Origin: Ursus arctos
Taxonomy: Eukaryota > Chordata > Mammalia > Carnivora > Ursidae
NCBI RefSeq assembly: GCF_023065955.2
Contig: NW_026622852.1
Coordinates: 10,957,423 to 11,021,422, forward strand
Direction of reading: 5' to 3'
DNA: 64,000 nucleotides
Translations under genes and position numbers: made by a program
Notes under the pieces: generated by a model
Databases searched by the model: none
Told to the model about the DNA's origin: nothing
What the model saw: only the letters and a program-made list of their open reading frames with translations
Shown here: positions 25,093-36,696 of the stretch, one piece after another
How the letters are laid out: each line of letters starts with the position of its first letter
Position numbering within the stretch: position 1 is the first letter of the stretch

Positions 25093-26004
25093 GAGAGGAA
25101 GGTGTGCATCTCTAGCTTACAATGCCAACTATCTGGCAAATTAGAAATTCTCCAAATTAATAGTATCTATAGAATGAGTGCATTGTTAAATTGTCTATAT
25201 AGAACTAACAAAATTTTAAGTATGAGTGTCATTAACTGTTTTTGAAATAATTTCAAAGTATAGAAAGAAAAAAAAAACTGATGTAAGAAGGTGGTAGGGA
25301 GAATAAGAAAGGAAAGAAAGCAAAACTTTGAGCAGCTGATATTAATTTTAGTTAATTTTTCTAAATGCCACTACGAAACAAGGCCACCTCAGTTTACACT
25401 GCCTGAAACTAAAACACACATTAACTTGGCCAAATGCTTGGCTAAATGCTTGTTTTTACCATGAATAGCTTTCATATTGTTCTGCATATCACCTTCTGGA
25501 TTCCTTTACTTTTTTTTTTCCTTCAAATGGCCAAAGCCACAATTAGAGGGAACAGTTCCAATGTCAAATTCTTAGCAATTCCCTTATCCTTCCAAATTCT
25601 GGGAAAGATCATAGGTCTTGCAAGTGTGTGCCCAACCCTTTTCCTCCCCAGCATCAATAAACAACTCAGTCTGTCTCTTAGGGAAGGGCTGCATTTTGCC
25701 ACACAGATGATTCACTAAGTAGCCCAGAACAGACAATCCAACTATTAAATATCCAGTATCCGTGCTCTCTTTACCCAGATGCAGTGGGTACTCTTTTTAT
25801 GCCCCTTTTTTCAACTCTTATACGCTACAGGACGTTACCAACAGCTTAAGTACATGTGACCCATGGACCTGGCAGAAGGTAACAAGATGACAGTTTGCAT
25901 TATCCTAAAATTATCACCTAGGTTCAGAAAAATAGATGAGGCCAACATGTAAGTCATTCTGCAATGGTCTGCTTTGGGGAATGGGATTAAATGTAAGCAT
26001 GGGT
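25093..26004. other. Unique non-coding sequence
   Basis: No gene or named repeat was identified. Frames are short. The longest minus-strand frame nearby (25835-26251) runs through an L2 end and an ATGG-rich simple repeat and is not credible as a gene. Confidence 0.4.
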
Positions 26005-26130
26005 TCAATTGAGAGCTAGGGCCTAGAATGGTACCCGCATCATAGAAGATATTCAACAAATACTGGATGAATGGATACATGGATGGGTAACTGGATGGCT
26101 GGGTGGGTAAATGGCAGATAGATGGAAAAG
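26005..26130 (+). mobile_element. L2 3' end with (ATGG)-type simple repeat
   Basis: AGGGCCTAGAATGGTACCCG and TCAACAAATACTGGATGAAT are LINE-2 3'-terminal blocks. L2 elements end in short tandem units, and here a GGATGGAT-like array has grown from about 26066 to 26130. Confidence 0.65.
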
Positions 26131-26329
26131 GAGACACAGGTATGCATGCACAGGTATACGTGGGCATACACTTCATGCAGAGGGCCCTAAGAACAGTGTT
26201 ACAGTCAGGTGCCACTGTGCTTCCACGTAGAAAGGCTATCCTTTTCATCATGCCCTTTTGAAATTTCAGGATCCTTTAAGATGAATTTTACTGACAACCA
26301 CATTGCTTCTCAAGATCACCAAGTTTGTT

Positions 26330-26720
26330 CTGACATCAGGGTCTTTATTATTTCTTTCCCTCTGCTAAAATGTTCTTTCTCTAGACCTGTGTGGGGCTCA
26401 CTCTCTAATTGTACTTAGGTCTCTGCTCAAATGTCATCTCCTTCAAGCTGCCTTTTTGATCACCCCATTGCAGGCCCCCAAAATAGCAGGCCCCTCCCCA
26501 CCCTAACTCCTCATCCCCTTGCTCTGTTTTTCTTCATAGGTCTTACTGTACACCCTATCTATTTTGTCTATTACTATTAGTTGTCTTAACCATTGAAATA
26601 TAATCTCCAGAAGAAAAGGACTTTGTCATATTCACCACTGGACAATCAGCAATAAAATCAGTGTCTGAAACAGAATTATATGCTCAATTAATATGTTATA
26701 TGAATATAGCCAGATTATTC
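26330..26720 (+). mobile_element. LINE-2 (L2) 3' region
   Basis: Order matches L2: AGGTCTCTGCTCAAATGTCA, CTCCTTCAAGCTGCCTTTTT, CCTTGCTCTGTTTTTCTTCA, an AAAAGGACTTTGTCATATTC block and a terminal CTCAATTAATATGTTATATG corresponding to the usual 'ctcaataaatattt' end. Confidence 0.82.
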
Positions 26721-26779
26721 CCTGTAGACCACTTTATAAATCTATTATCATCTTTTCTCCCAGGAATTTTCACCCATAC

Positions 26780-27133
26780 CTGGGACCCCTTACTTAGCTG
26801 TTCCCCAAACGTATCATGATGCTTCCCATGCCTTCAATGCCTTACACCTTCTGAAAACTCCACATCTTTTAGCCATCAAGGACCAGCTCAAAATAGCACC
26901 TCCTTTTCGAAGCTGACTCCAGAGGAATACATTATTGCGTCCTTATCTTTGCTCCTCCTGGTTCTTAATACATAAGGTGACTGTACTACACAGCACTTCG
27001 TATTCGTTCCTTGTTTATGTGCACACTTCCCACAACTTAGCAGAACAAGAGCTGCTTAAGATACCCATTAGCACGGGCTGTAATGTGCCTGCACAAATAA
27101 AGCCAATCTTCTTTGTACAAAAAAAAAAAAAAA
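26780..27133 (+). mobile_element. Possible old LINE (L2/CR1-like) with A-tract
   Basis: The AAGGACCAGCTCAAAATAGC block followed by ACCTCCTTTTCGAAGCTGAC recalls L2/CR1-class 3' sequence. An AATAAA lies at 27096-27101 with an A15 run at 27119-27133. A retrocopy was considered, but no target-site duplication was found. Tentative. Confidence 0.35.
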
Positions 27134-27234
27134 GTGGGAGAAGTAGGAAAAAAGTTAAAAAAAAAAAATTTGAGTGCCCACAGAAGGTGCCACCCAAAGT
27201 GATGCAAGATTTCATTTAATCTGAAATACTATAA

Positions 27235-27345
27235 AAAGCAAATACCACTGTTCCCATTCTAAAGGTAAAGAAACTGATGCTCAGGACAAGTAACCTACCG
27301 AGGGTCATATGCTAAAACTGTGATTACAGCCTAGGACTTCCTTTT
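27235..27345 (-). mobile_element. MIR fragment
   Basis: TTCCCATTCTAAAGGTAAAG, AAACTGATGCTCAGGACAAG and a GAGGGTCATATGCTAAAACT block follow the reverse-complement MIR core (cccattttacagatgaggaaactga...ggtcacacagct). Confidence 0.7.
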
Positions 27346-27399
27346 TTCATTCCTAGAGAGAAGGAAAGGGGTGGTGAGTCCATGCCTCCTTCCTGTGTG

Positions 27400-27645
27400 A
27401 CAGGAGCATAATGCAATGGACAATATGCTCAATGTTAAATGAGAAACCCTGGGTTTAGGTCCTACAAAAATTAGTCCTTGCTAGCTTTGTGAGTTTACTT
27501 GGGTAAACCACATAGCCTCTCTAATCAGTTTCCTCATTTATAAACAATCAGTACCACCTGCTCTGCCTACATCTTAAGTTTACTGGGAGACTGACTTTAG
27601 TAGTACATGGGAAAGTGATGAATAAACTATATAGCTTTATGTTAG
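27400..27645 (+). mobile_element. MIR SINE remnant
   Basis: GAGAAACCCTGGGTTTAGGT, CTAGCTTTGTGAGTTTACTT, TCAGTTTCCTCATTTATAAA and a TGATGAATAAACTATATAGC region follow MIR order. It lies head-to-head with the reverse MIR just upstream. Confidence 0.7.
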
Positions 27646-29082
27646 CTCCCCAGAGGTGAAAATCATGCATAGGTCCACATTACAGAAGACTCTAGAGCTC
27701 TCTGCCTCCTAATTTCAGAAGCCAGTAAAGGCTCCGTGTGAGCATTTCCTCCCCACTCAGCACTTCCCTAAGTCACAATCACTGTACAGACGTATTGCTT
27801 TGCAGACTCCTACTAAGGCAGCTATAAACTTCTACTCATCTCATTTTCCTACCTATCTTTAAAGACCAGATATATATAAGTGATTTGTTATGACACAGTT
27901 CCCTGAATTGGAAAAAAAAAATCAATCAATAAAATTAATTTCTGAAAATGTTTCAAATGTCTATGTAAAGTCACATAAGAATAAAAATTATCTTGTAAAT
28001 GACTACTACAGAATTAAATATTAACAGAGGGTATTTTTTAAAACCAGAATATTTAATAAATAAAACTAATCTGAAATTATTTAACTCAACTCCTTAGCCA
28101 ACGCCTTAGCTTCAAAGACAAGTAACAGAGCTGGTATAAGTTTTGGGTGTGTAGAAAACCACACTAACAATCATCTTCAAACCACCAGTTATTTGAAACA
28201 GCTGCAAATATGTTTCCTTAGAAAAACAGATTGGGATTTTGGGGCTTACAAGGTGATAGCAATTTAGTTAACCATTCAAAAGGAAATTTCTATTCAACCC
28301 ATTAAACTCCTAACATTTTTCCTTCAGAAGGGAAAACAGTGACATATTAGCTCATGAGTTTATTTTGTATACTTGAAATAGATATTCTGGTCCTCTAAAT
28401 GACAGATGTTATGATGCTACGTATTTAAAACATTTTAGAACATATGGCTCAAAAAAGTAAACAAAACAAACCTACAAAGTGTAGAACAGGACAAGATCCC
28501 ATTCTATTACACACTAATCAGACCACATCTCCAATATTTTCTTTAAATATTAGAAGAGAAACATTGATCACAATAGAGCACAGCCAGAGAAAACTGGCCA
28601 GATTTTAACTCGTCACAAGAAATATCCAACTTAAAACAGAAAAAGGAATGAGCATTTGATGGCATAAAATCAGGGAGAACTTTCTACTGGTTTCCTCCCT
28701 AGAAATACCATTCTTAAATAAGGCTGCTGAATCAATGGTTTTTATTCAATTATTTAAAAAATACTTGTAAGCCTCTATTACTCCCAGTCAGTACCCCAAA
28801 CAGGAGGGACATAAGAGGAAAACTCCCAGTCTGTCCTTAAGGAGGTCTCCATCTACTCTGGTCACACACTGTCTGTCTGATCATTTAATTGGTGATTCCA
28901 TCAACAACATCCCTATAACCTCCACCACCACCTGCCCACGATCCCAGTGATTTGCAGGCAGCCCACTATTTTGAACTAACATATACATAGGTTCAGTCTC
29001 ATTTACCAACTGGGTTATTTACTCCAGCTGTGTGACTCTGGACCACATTATAACAAGAAGAGGCTGAACCATAATGACCTCG
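27646..29082. other. Unique AT-rich non-coding sequence
   Basis: No gene was identified. A short MIR-like core may occur near 29020-29085 (CAGCTGTGTGACTCTGGACC). Otherwise I see nothing to name. Confidence 0.4.
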
Positions 29083-29125
29083 GATATCTGATAATCTTTT
29101 TTTTTTTTTGATATCTGATAATCTT
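29083..29125 (-). mobile_element. Poly(T) tract between a 16-bp target-site-like duplication
   Basis: GATATCTGATAATCTT occurs at 29083-29098 and again at 29110-29125, with only an 11-base T run between. This is what a retrotransposition event that copied nothing but a poly(A) tail on the minus strand would leave. A local slippage duplication is the alternative. Confidence 0.6.
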
Positions 29126-29255
29126 GATATTTTTATTCAAGTTCTTAGAACATTTGCTCTAAAACTGTGTCTTTCTGTACTCTGACATCACACAAGGAAA
29201 AAAAAAAATCACAAAACAGCAGCATTTTCCAAAATCTCAAAAACAAGGATTATAC

Positions 29256-29258
<3 letters not shown>

Positions 29259-29302
<44 letters not shown>
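29259..29302. repeat. (AC)n microsatellite
   Basis: An uninterrupted AC dinucleotide array of about 22 units, followed by ATATAT. It produces a spurious His-Thr reading frame on the plus strand. Confidence 0.98.
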
Positions 29303-29308
<6 letters not shown>

Positions 29309-30619
29309 CCCCTGCTGGGATATCTAATACACTTAACAAAAATTTAAATTAAAATGTGAGGTGTGAATATTACTTCCTTAGTAAGAAGAAAATATGAAAG
29401 GGGACTCGTAAAAGCAGATTTTTCCAAAAATCTCTGCCTTAATAAGCAATTTCCTATTTGAGTGTACTATTAGACATATAGGAACTTGTCTAGAGATTAG
29501 CTATAAAGTTCTGTAATATTAAGTGTCTGGTCAAAAACAGGGTAGGAGGTAATCCCCACGAAAGGAAAGATCTAACGCAAGTAGGTCGCCATTCTTACTA
29601 GAGATCTGCCATACAAACGGAACCTTCCACTACTCCTCGAGTCCCTGCTTCTCTGAAAAGGCCTTCATCCTTATTGTTTCTCAATGAAAAGGGAAATACT
29701 ATGACTAGAAAAGGACCAACAGTGGCCTAATGAAGGCAGTGCTCATTTCATCCCAAACACTGGACTCAACGGACAGTGCTCCATGTCACCGTGCTCTACA
29801 CCTCCACAGCCCCAAGGATGCCTACCCTCCCATGCCAATCCGCAGCCGCAAGTGCTGGTGCACACTCCTCCTTCAATGCCTGCCTTTGCCAGAATGCCCA
29901 CAATTCTTACCAGCCCTCTTAACCACAACTTCACAGGGCCAAACTTCTGTGTACCGTAACATTCCGCTCCAACTGCACTAAATGGTGGTCTCAACTCAAG
30001 CAGTTACACCAAGTTTCTGCTAGGGCTTCTGTCCTTTAGCCTGGGCCTGGTTTGGTGCGCCACAAAGGGTGGGCTTCATAGTAAAGCAACTGCACATTCA
30101 GAAATGCTATTTGGGAAACATTTCTGAAAATTGCCTTATTCCAGTCTGGGTCTGGTGTTGGGCATGGTTTCTAAGTGCTCACATCGGTGACAGATTCATG
30201 AAAATGACAGAAAAATAATAGCAGGGCAGTGACAGCACTTAGAAAAAAAGGAGCAAGGAAGGAAGGTGGTAGTTGTCTTTGGCTGAATATACTGTTTGGA
30301 TCTGGGGATAAACTTTCTCAGCTTTAAACCTGGTCTCAGTCAGCCTCATTAACATTAACTGTGTTACTATGATAAAGCAGCAGCATAGGGAAGGAACAAA
30401 CCAACCCAAAGCAGGCAGCTGGGGACTGGGTCTGACACTGCCTGTGGAGTCTGGTCAAATCATTTGCCTTTTCTTCACCTGTAAATTAAGTAGCATGGCC
30501 CCATGCCTAGGCGTCTAAATGGAGGTGAAGAAAAATGAAAAATGCTCTATGAATCTAAGGTTCTTTTGCCATCACACAACATTTTTTTCCTAGTTCTTCC
30601 ATCCTCCCGTTAATTCAAT
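29303..30619. other. Non-coding sequence with a GC-richer patch
   Basis: Overlapping 83-codon frames on both strands at 29730-29994 reflect a local stop-poor, CA-rich patch. Neither resembles a known protein. A weak MIR-like core lies near 30440-30560. Confidence 0.4.
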
Positions 30620-30920
30620 ATGCATGCACTCAAGCACCTACTCAGCATCTGAGAGACCTGTGCCAGGCACGGTATTGTGCGGTAGAGACACCAACGTAAA
30701 TGAGACATGGCCACAAGTCAAGGCACCACGACAGCCTAAATAAATGGGGTAAGAATGACTAAGAAAACAATTATAGTACGGTAGGAACAGATGGTGTGGT
30801 AGGAAAGCAACAGAGGGATACACAGAAAGCTCTATGGGCAAGAAACACAGACCGGGTGGACAAGGTGTGGAAAGCACTTTTACAGAAGAAACACCTGAGC
30901 TGAGTCTTGAGAGCAAAAAG
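30620..30920 (-). mobile_element. LINE-2 (L2) remnant, reverse orientation
   Basis: Reads as the reverse complement of L2 3' sequence: CTGTGCCAGGCACGGTATTG, an ATGACTAAGAAAACAATTAT stretch, and GAAACACCTGAGCTGAGTCT at the far end. The copy is diverged and non-coding. Confidence 0.65.
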
Positions 30921-31049
30921 TACATGGCCGTGTCATCCTGCAACTGGCTAATACACATGCCTGTACAAATCTTACATCTGACTAATAATTATAATTCAGT
31001 GACTTTTTCTGTAAGCATGTCAACATGAAATGAGTGCACTGGATTTTTT

Positions 31050-32799
31050 TCACTTATACCAACGAAATATTATGTCTAATGCTGCAGATACCTAGCTTGT
31101 TCTGAATCTAAGGAATTCTTTATAAATCAGGGAGGTGCCCTAGACATCATAGAAACTATCCCATACTAGACCCTTAACTTCTTTTACATTGTGCGATCCT
31201 TACTGTCTTTGTTTACAGTTTGAAACTATCCTATGTCACCAAACACAAAAGTGTGTTTAATATTTGACTAGCATCATGAATTTATATCTAAGACTAATTT
31301 GGAGATATGAAAATTCATATTGCCAGTTAATTTTCTCATCAAAACAAAATTTACTACTTAATCTAAGCTATCAAACCTCATAAAATTGGGCAAATCAGAT
31401 GAGGATGACTCACAATATGATATTTGCATTCCTAACCACGTTGACCAAAGACCGTCCATCTCTACTTTGCTATTTTGTGACCTCTGAACTTCTTTTTAAA
31501 ATACGAAGGTGGATGTTCCCAAATTTTCTTTCCTTTATAATTAAGCATTTGATTATAAAAATAACAAGCCTAAAAAATCTGTAAACATTTACTTCCTACT
31601 GGTTTAACTCTTCCTAGAAAATCATCATGGATTAAAAAGACACATTACCATAATTAGTTTTTTAGTCATTTTTACAATAAGGACTTCCGGGATCAGAAAT
31701 AATGAAAATATTTAATCAACATTTTATTTGAAAATTTACCAGTTTAGTAGCTGGTAATGATTATCTGTATTTATAAAACAGGAATAATTTTAATAATTTA
31801 TTAATAATTCCTTTGAGTAGGTCATTTCTTGCATAAAATCTGAATTTCTACTTCAATAAATAGGAAGTCATGTGACTTTTAGTATATTTCCCCCCATAAA
31901 ATACATATTTTTTTCTATGAAGTTCTACCTTCTAACATACTTTCCTCCAAAGCTATGTTTTGCCAGAGGGCTTTTTCTCTCTGTTTTTGGTCTCATCTTC
32001 AATTCTCTGTTTTCTTCACTCTGAAAATTTTGGCATTCCCTTGGTCTGTCATCTCCATTGCAAATGTTCTCTCTCATAACTCTATATAGATGTTGTATTT
32101 TTCTCGACACCCTGAATACGTCAATAAAATAGGTGGTATTAAAGATATTTAATATGCTCATAAGAAGAAACAAACAACAGCTTAAAAACGCAGGCACAAA
32201 AAGGTTACTGACCAATACTCTTAATTATTTGAATACTACAGCGCAACTGACAACAAAGTAAACAATATCTGAGCTATCTTGGCAATTCAGTAAAAACGCC
32301 TTTCGAGAAACCATAGATCAGCTTTCAATGCTACGACTTGTTGGGTGATTCCATAGCTAAACACTTCAACACACATCCCGCTGATCTGATCTGTTTTCTC
32401 AGTTCAATCGCCATATCTAAACCGCAAGTTTATCTGTTTTGCTACTGGTATAAAACGTAATCTACACTAATGTATTCAAAGCAAGATTCACACATATTTT
32501 TGAAGTGATATATCCTTTTAAAAAAATTCTGATGTTTTGAGGAAGTGCTATCTAGTCCATTTTAATGTAATCAGTATTATTCAATGTGGACAGTTTACTT
32601 GCTTTACATTTTTTTCTTTCGATAATTTTTTCTGCTTGAGTTTATAGTATTTTAAAAGTCACACACAAATTCAAATATTTATGAACTAGTATTAGGTAAT
32701 ATTTTACTCTGAAAAATGTTTAAGCCAACAATGAACATTGTAGGTTTCCTACTTCCATTAAGGAGGTAAATACTAATTTTGGAGAGAAATATATTTCAT
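31050..32799. other. Unique AT-rich non-coding sequence
   Basis: No gene or named repeat. A 96-codon minus frame at 31925-32215 has no recognisable domain and no supporting splice or promoter context. Confidence 0.4.
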
Positions 32800-32823
32800 A
32801 CACACACACACACACACACACAC
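32800..32823. repeat. (AC)n microsatellite
   Basis: Twelve AC units following ATTTCAT. Confidence 0.97.
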
Positions 32824-33454
32824 TAATTTTATGAAATTACTGTCACTAGTTGGTTGTTTATCCAAGAATGGTAATGAGATGTGATGACCTACCTTCTTTA
32901 GCCAAGTCCTTCTTGTAATAACATTCATTTATTTAACAGTTAACCAACATTTGGAGCACTGTCTATGTTTATTCAAGGGGTTTTTCCCTTTGTAAATCTA
33001 ACCGGCCCATACAAGAACAGAATCCATAATCAGGCTCCCGCTGATCCCATACCCTACTCAACTGAGATAGGCAGTGCAAACAATTGAACTATTGTTACTG
33101 GACAAGATAATCGACAATGTGGTTAATTGAAAATTAATAGTAGGACACTACTTAGTGCCAAATGTAGTCATTTGAAGTAGTCACCTTCAATAGCCCAAGA
33201 AAGAAAGTCGATTCTCAATTATCAAAAAGTAAGGATCATCTGAGCAAATAGTACTTTCGACTTCCTATTGACTTAATTAAATTGAATGAGAGAATTACTC
33301 TTTTGATAACATTTTATTTTCTCTAGCATATATCATTTAGATATAATCAAACAAGAAATGTTTGAAAACCAAAACATTTACAAGATTCTTAATTAGAAGT
33401 AAAGAAAAGTGCACTTCAAGTTTATACAGAGAGAAAGCCACACAGTATAGTCCT

Positions 33455-33800
33455 TGAGAACCTAGTATGTGTCAGGCATTATGCTGAACACTGGAACACA
33501 CAAAGATGGGCACAACTTGGTTCTTGCCCTCAAGAAGAGTGTCTTTCAGCTATGCTTGCTGATTTTCCACTCTCTTTGCCACAGAAAAACACCACCTACT
33601 CAAGAACCTGACTAAAGCTTTATCTTGTGTGTAAATGCTTTCTTGGTTTGCCTGTCCTCTGTTACTCTGTGGCACAAAGATCAGCATTTATCACATTCAT
33701 TCACTCATCAGCAATTACCAGGTACCATCCCACTAAGTGCCAGGAATGACAGTTGATGCTGAGACTCTAGAGACGAACAGATAAAACCTATCCCTCGGGA
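33455..33800 (-). mobile_element. L2 remnant(s), reverse orientation
   Basis: Two L2-type blocks: AGTATGTGTCAGGCATTATG followed by TTCTTGCCCTCAAGAAGAGT (33465-33541), and CTAAGTGCCAGGAATGACAG followed by AACAGATAAAACCTATCCCT (33733-33795). The sequence between them is diverged. They could be one interrupted copy or two. Confidence 0.55.
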
Positions 33801-36612
33801 AAATCAAACTGCAACTCTTAACAAGTTAACTTACCTAAACCTACTGCACAAAGCAGAGCTCCCTTGGAAACACCAGCTGAGGCATCTTTTTATCACTAGC
33901 CCCTGGCATACTATAGGAGCTAAAGATGTTCAGTCAGCACCAGATGAAAAAAATCTTTGGATGGGAAATCAGAAGACCATGTTTTGACCACAATATGTCA
34001 CTGCGACACTCTGGGCCTCACTTTGTGTCAAACAATGAGGTGGCTGTCTGCCCCATGTAATCTCAGGGTCTACTGGTATATGAGTAAATATTCTGATTTC
34101 AAGTGAGAGAGGTAAACATATTTAACAACCTCAGGATATGCTTTAAACAATTTTAAACCCATCTAAGCTATGATTAGTTCAACGACTAGGCCTAAGCTGA
34201 AATCACATCTTGAAACATTATTGTAACCATTATTGTGGAATTTACTTTCTGATTTTGATATATTGAGTTCTTTTCTTGTCTCCCCTTACCCCTAGATGTA
34301 TAATTTGGGTCTGCTGTATTCTTTCAAACGAAGAATTGGCAGGGTGGTTGCTGTTACTTAGGATAAGTGTATAATCTCTTTGACTTTCTCTTGTTGGGCA
34401 AACTGCCCAGTGAGTATCAATTTTTTTTAGAGCTACAAATATGGTTTTAATAGATTCACAGATTTCAAATTATTAGAATTCAGAGCACGTCTCTCCCAGG
34501 GTGAGCAGATAATTCACAACAATCCATGTAGATGCAAAGGAGATGACAATGGATCGATCTGTATGTGAACAAGTTGACACAGTGGTTTACTGCTCCTCCC
34601 ATCTCTGTAGCCCACTCCCACCTCCCAACACACACTTTTCATATGAAGAAAAATGCCTCAATCTACGGGAGTTCAAATTAGTCATAATATCCACTTTAGG
34701 GACTGAGGAAGACTTACTGTAAATCAGCCACTCAGAAACCACATTTGACATATTTGGGTTAGGATGTAACTATAAGTTGCATAATATGGTACCTATTGAT
34801 TAGAGCTTGGGATTATAATGGAAAGCAATTGCCATACATTGAAAGTGACCAACCACAAGACAGAAAATTGTTCCTGAAGAGCCCACAAAGGGAATCATTT
34901 TCCTTATAATCTAAAACTCCTTATCCTCTAGATGGTATATTCTATCACTCCCTTAAGGCTGCATTTTGCCCTAAAGGTGCTAAGGTATCTTAACCTCAAC
35001 TCACCTAACTGTTCAACTCCCTGAGACCAAGAGACAGTTCTGCAGAGTAAACTGAATTCTCTATTGAAACAGCACTGTTCACTCTGAATTGGAGCAAAAG
35101 AGCAAATCAGAAAAATGTCTCACTGGATAACAATTCCCAAAGAGCTGAGGATGTTATAACAGTTATAAATTCATATTAGAATCTGCCTGGGTTTTTTTCT
35201 GTCCCTTTTACCTTTATAAAATATAATAATTTATTGAGGGAATTATTGTAGGTCAGATACCATGCAATGCATTTCATTTGCAAAGTGTCTCTTCCATCGA
35301 CCTGTATGAAAAGAGAACTTGTTCTTCTCTACCACCCTTAAAGCATCGTTCCTGTAAGCAGTATGTATTTCTTTAAAAACAGGAATACCCAGGGAGGAAA
35401 GAAATCCTATACCACAGAGAAAGAGCTAAGATCGGTTCACCCAATTGTAAGAAGCAGAAGGTGCTACAGACTTGAACTGCAGCTTGAGTGGATGGTAGGA
35501 AACTTTGATGTTTCATACCCTCTACATGAGTCATGAGAGTAGTTAACCTTATAATTTTTGGACCATGACTCCAATAAAAATACATAACTACAATAAAAAG
35601 AACACATATAATAATTGTGTAACTCAACTGCTTTTGTTAAAAGTTGGTTTCTGAAACAGATTCTTCTGTCATGGAGTGCTGAAGACATGCATAATGCTTC
35701 AATTCCACTGGGGACTACTTTTTAGTTTTTCCTTACACTCTTCCCAAATCTTCACTAATCTATCAGATGTCACAGTTTAATAGAAGCACAAACTATACAT
35801 ATTGGGGTTCCTGGGTCCTTTGGAAAAATGTGGTGAGGATTTGGCTCTTCATTTTTAAAGATCTGAAGGGGCCGAATCGCCCTGTGACAGGATTCTGCTA
35901 AATAACTGGTTTTTTACAAGAATATTAACAGTAGCTAAACACTTAACAACTTCCCCCATTCCAAAATCAAGGATATATCTCAATATAATTGAGATAATGC
36001 CTCTAAATGTTTTATGCTTTAATATGGATAAAGTAGTGGACCTGTGTCCATGAAAGGGAAATGCATTACACATTCCAGATCACTTCATTCTGACCAATTT
36101 TCCATGTGGTATGCTAAAATTATTAAGGAAAATGCCAACAAAGTTGGCATTTCAAATAACAAAGTTAAGGGAAAGGCACTGACTGAACTCATGTGAGAAG
36201 CACACAACAACAAATGAGGGATTCAGGGGAGCAAACACTCCAAAGCACTCTAGGCTTTTAGACTCACATGAAAAACAACACGTCAGTCCCTGTGGTGGAC
36301 TCCATGTCTGCATTACCAAAAACCTTCCCTGTCTCACCTCTTATTCCAGCCACAGCACCTAACTTTCCCCATTTATAGCTAAATAGCATCTGACTGAGTT
36401 TGCCTCACATGCATCATGCTTCCTGACAACATGGAAGAAGAGGCACACACACAGATTAGAAGTGCAGGGAGTTAAGGCTCAAAGGACCAGGATGGTCAAC
36501 CAAGAATGAGTCAATGGGTAAACATGTCCCCCTTTTATTTTGTGGCAGATGTATTCATGAGGAGTCTCCAAAGGCCCCAGTGAAAATGAGCACTCATTAG
36601 GAGTAGTTCTGC
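33801..36612. other. Unique non-coding sequence
   Basis: No gene or repeat assigned. Frames of up to 84 codons near 35373-35688 overlap one another on the minus strand in different phases and are not credible. Confidence 0.4.
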
Positions 36613-36620
36613 TCACTTTA

Positions 36621-36688
36621 TTTTTTTTAATAATAATATTTTATTATATTATGTTAGTCACCATACAGTACATCCCTAGTAGTACCGA
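36621..36688 (-). mobile_element. Very short L1 3' tip with TSD
   Basis: On the plus strand a T-rich tail (36621-36628) is followed by AATAATAATATTTTATTATA and ATGTTAGTCACCATACAGTA, the reverse complement of an L1 3'UTR end I associate with arctoid carnivores. An 8-bp duplication TCACTTTA flanks it at 36613-36620 and 36689-36696. Only 68 bp of element was inserted. Confidence 0.75.
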
Positions 36689-36696
36689 TCACTTTA

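Noticed and set aside
25835..26251. 138-codon minus-strand frame, the longest in the window
   Set aside because: It runs antisense through an L2 3' end and an ATGG-type simple repeat, which explains the lack of stops.
26780..27133. AATAAA plus A15 as the tail of a processed pseudogene
   Set aside because: No matching target-site duplication and no recognisable coding sequence upstream. The upstream region looks like an old LINE.
29730..29994. Opposing 83-codon frames as a small gene
   Set aside because: Both strands are open over the same stop-poor patch and neither translation resembles a protein.
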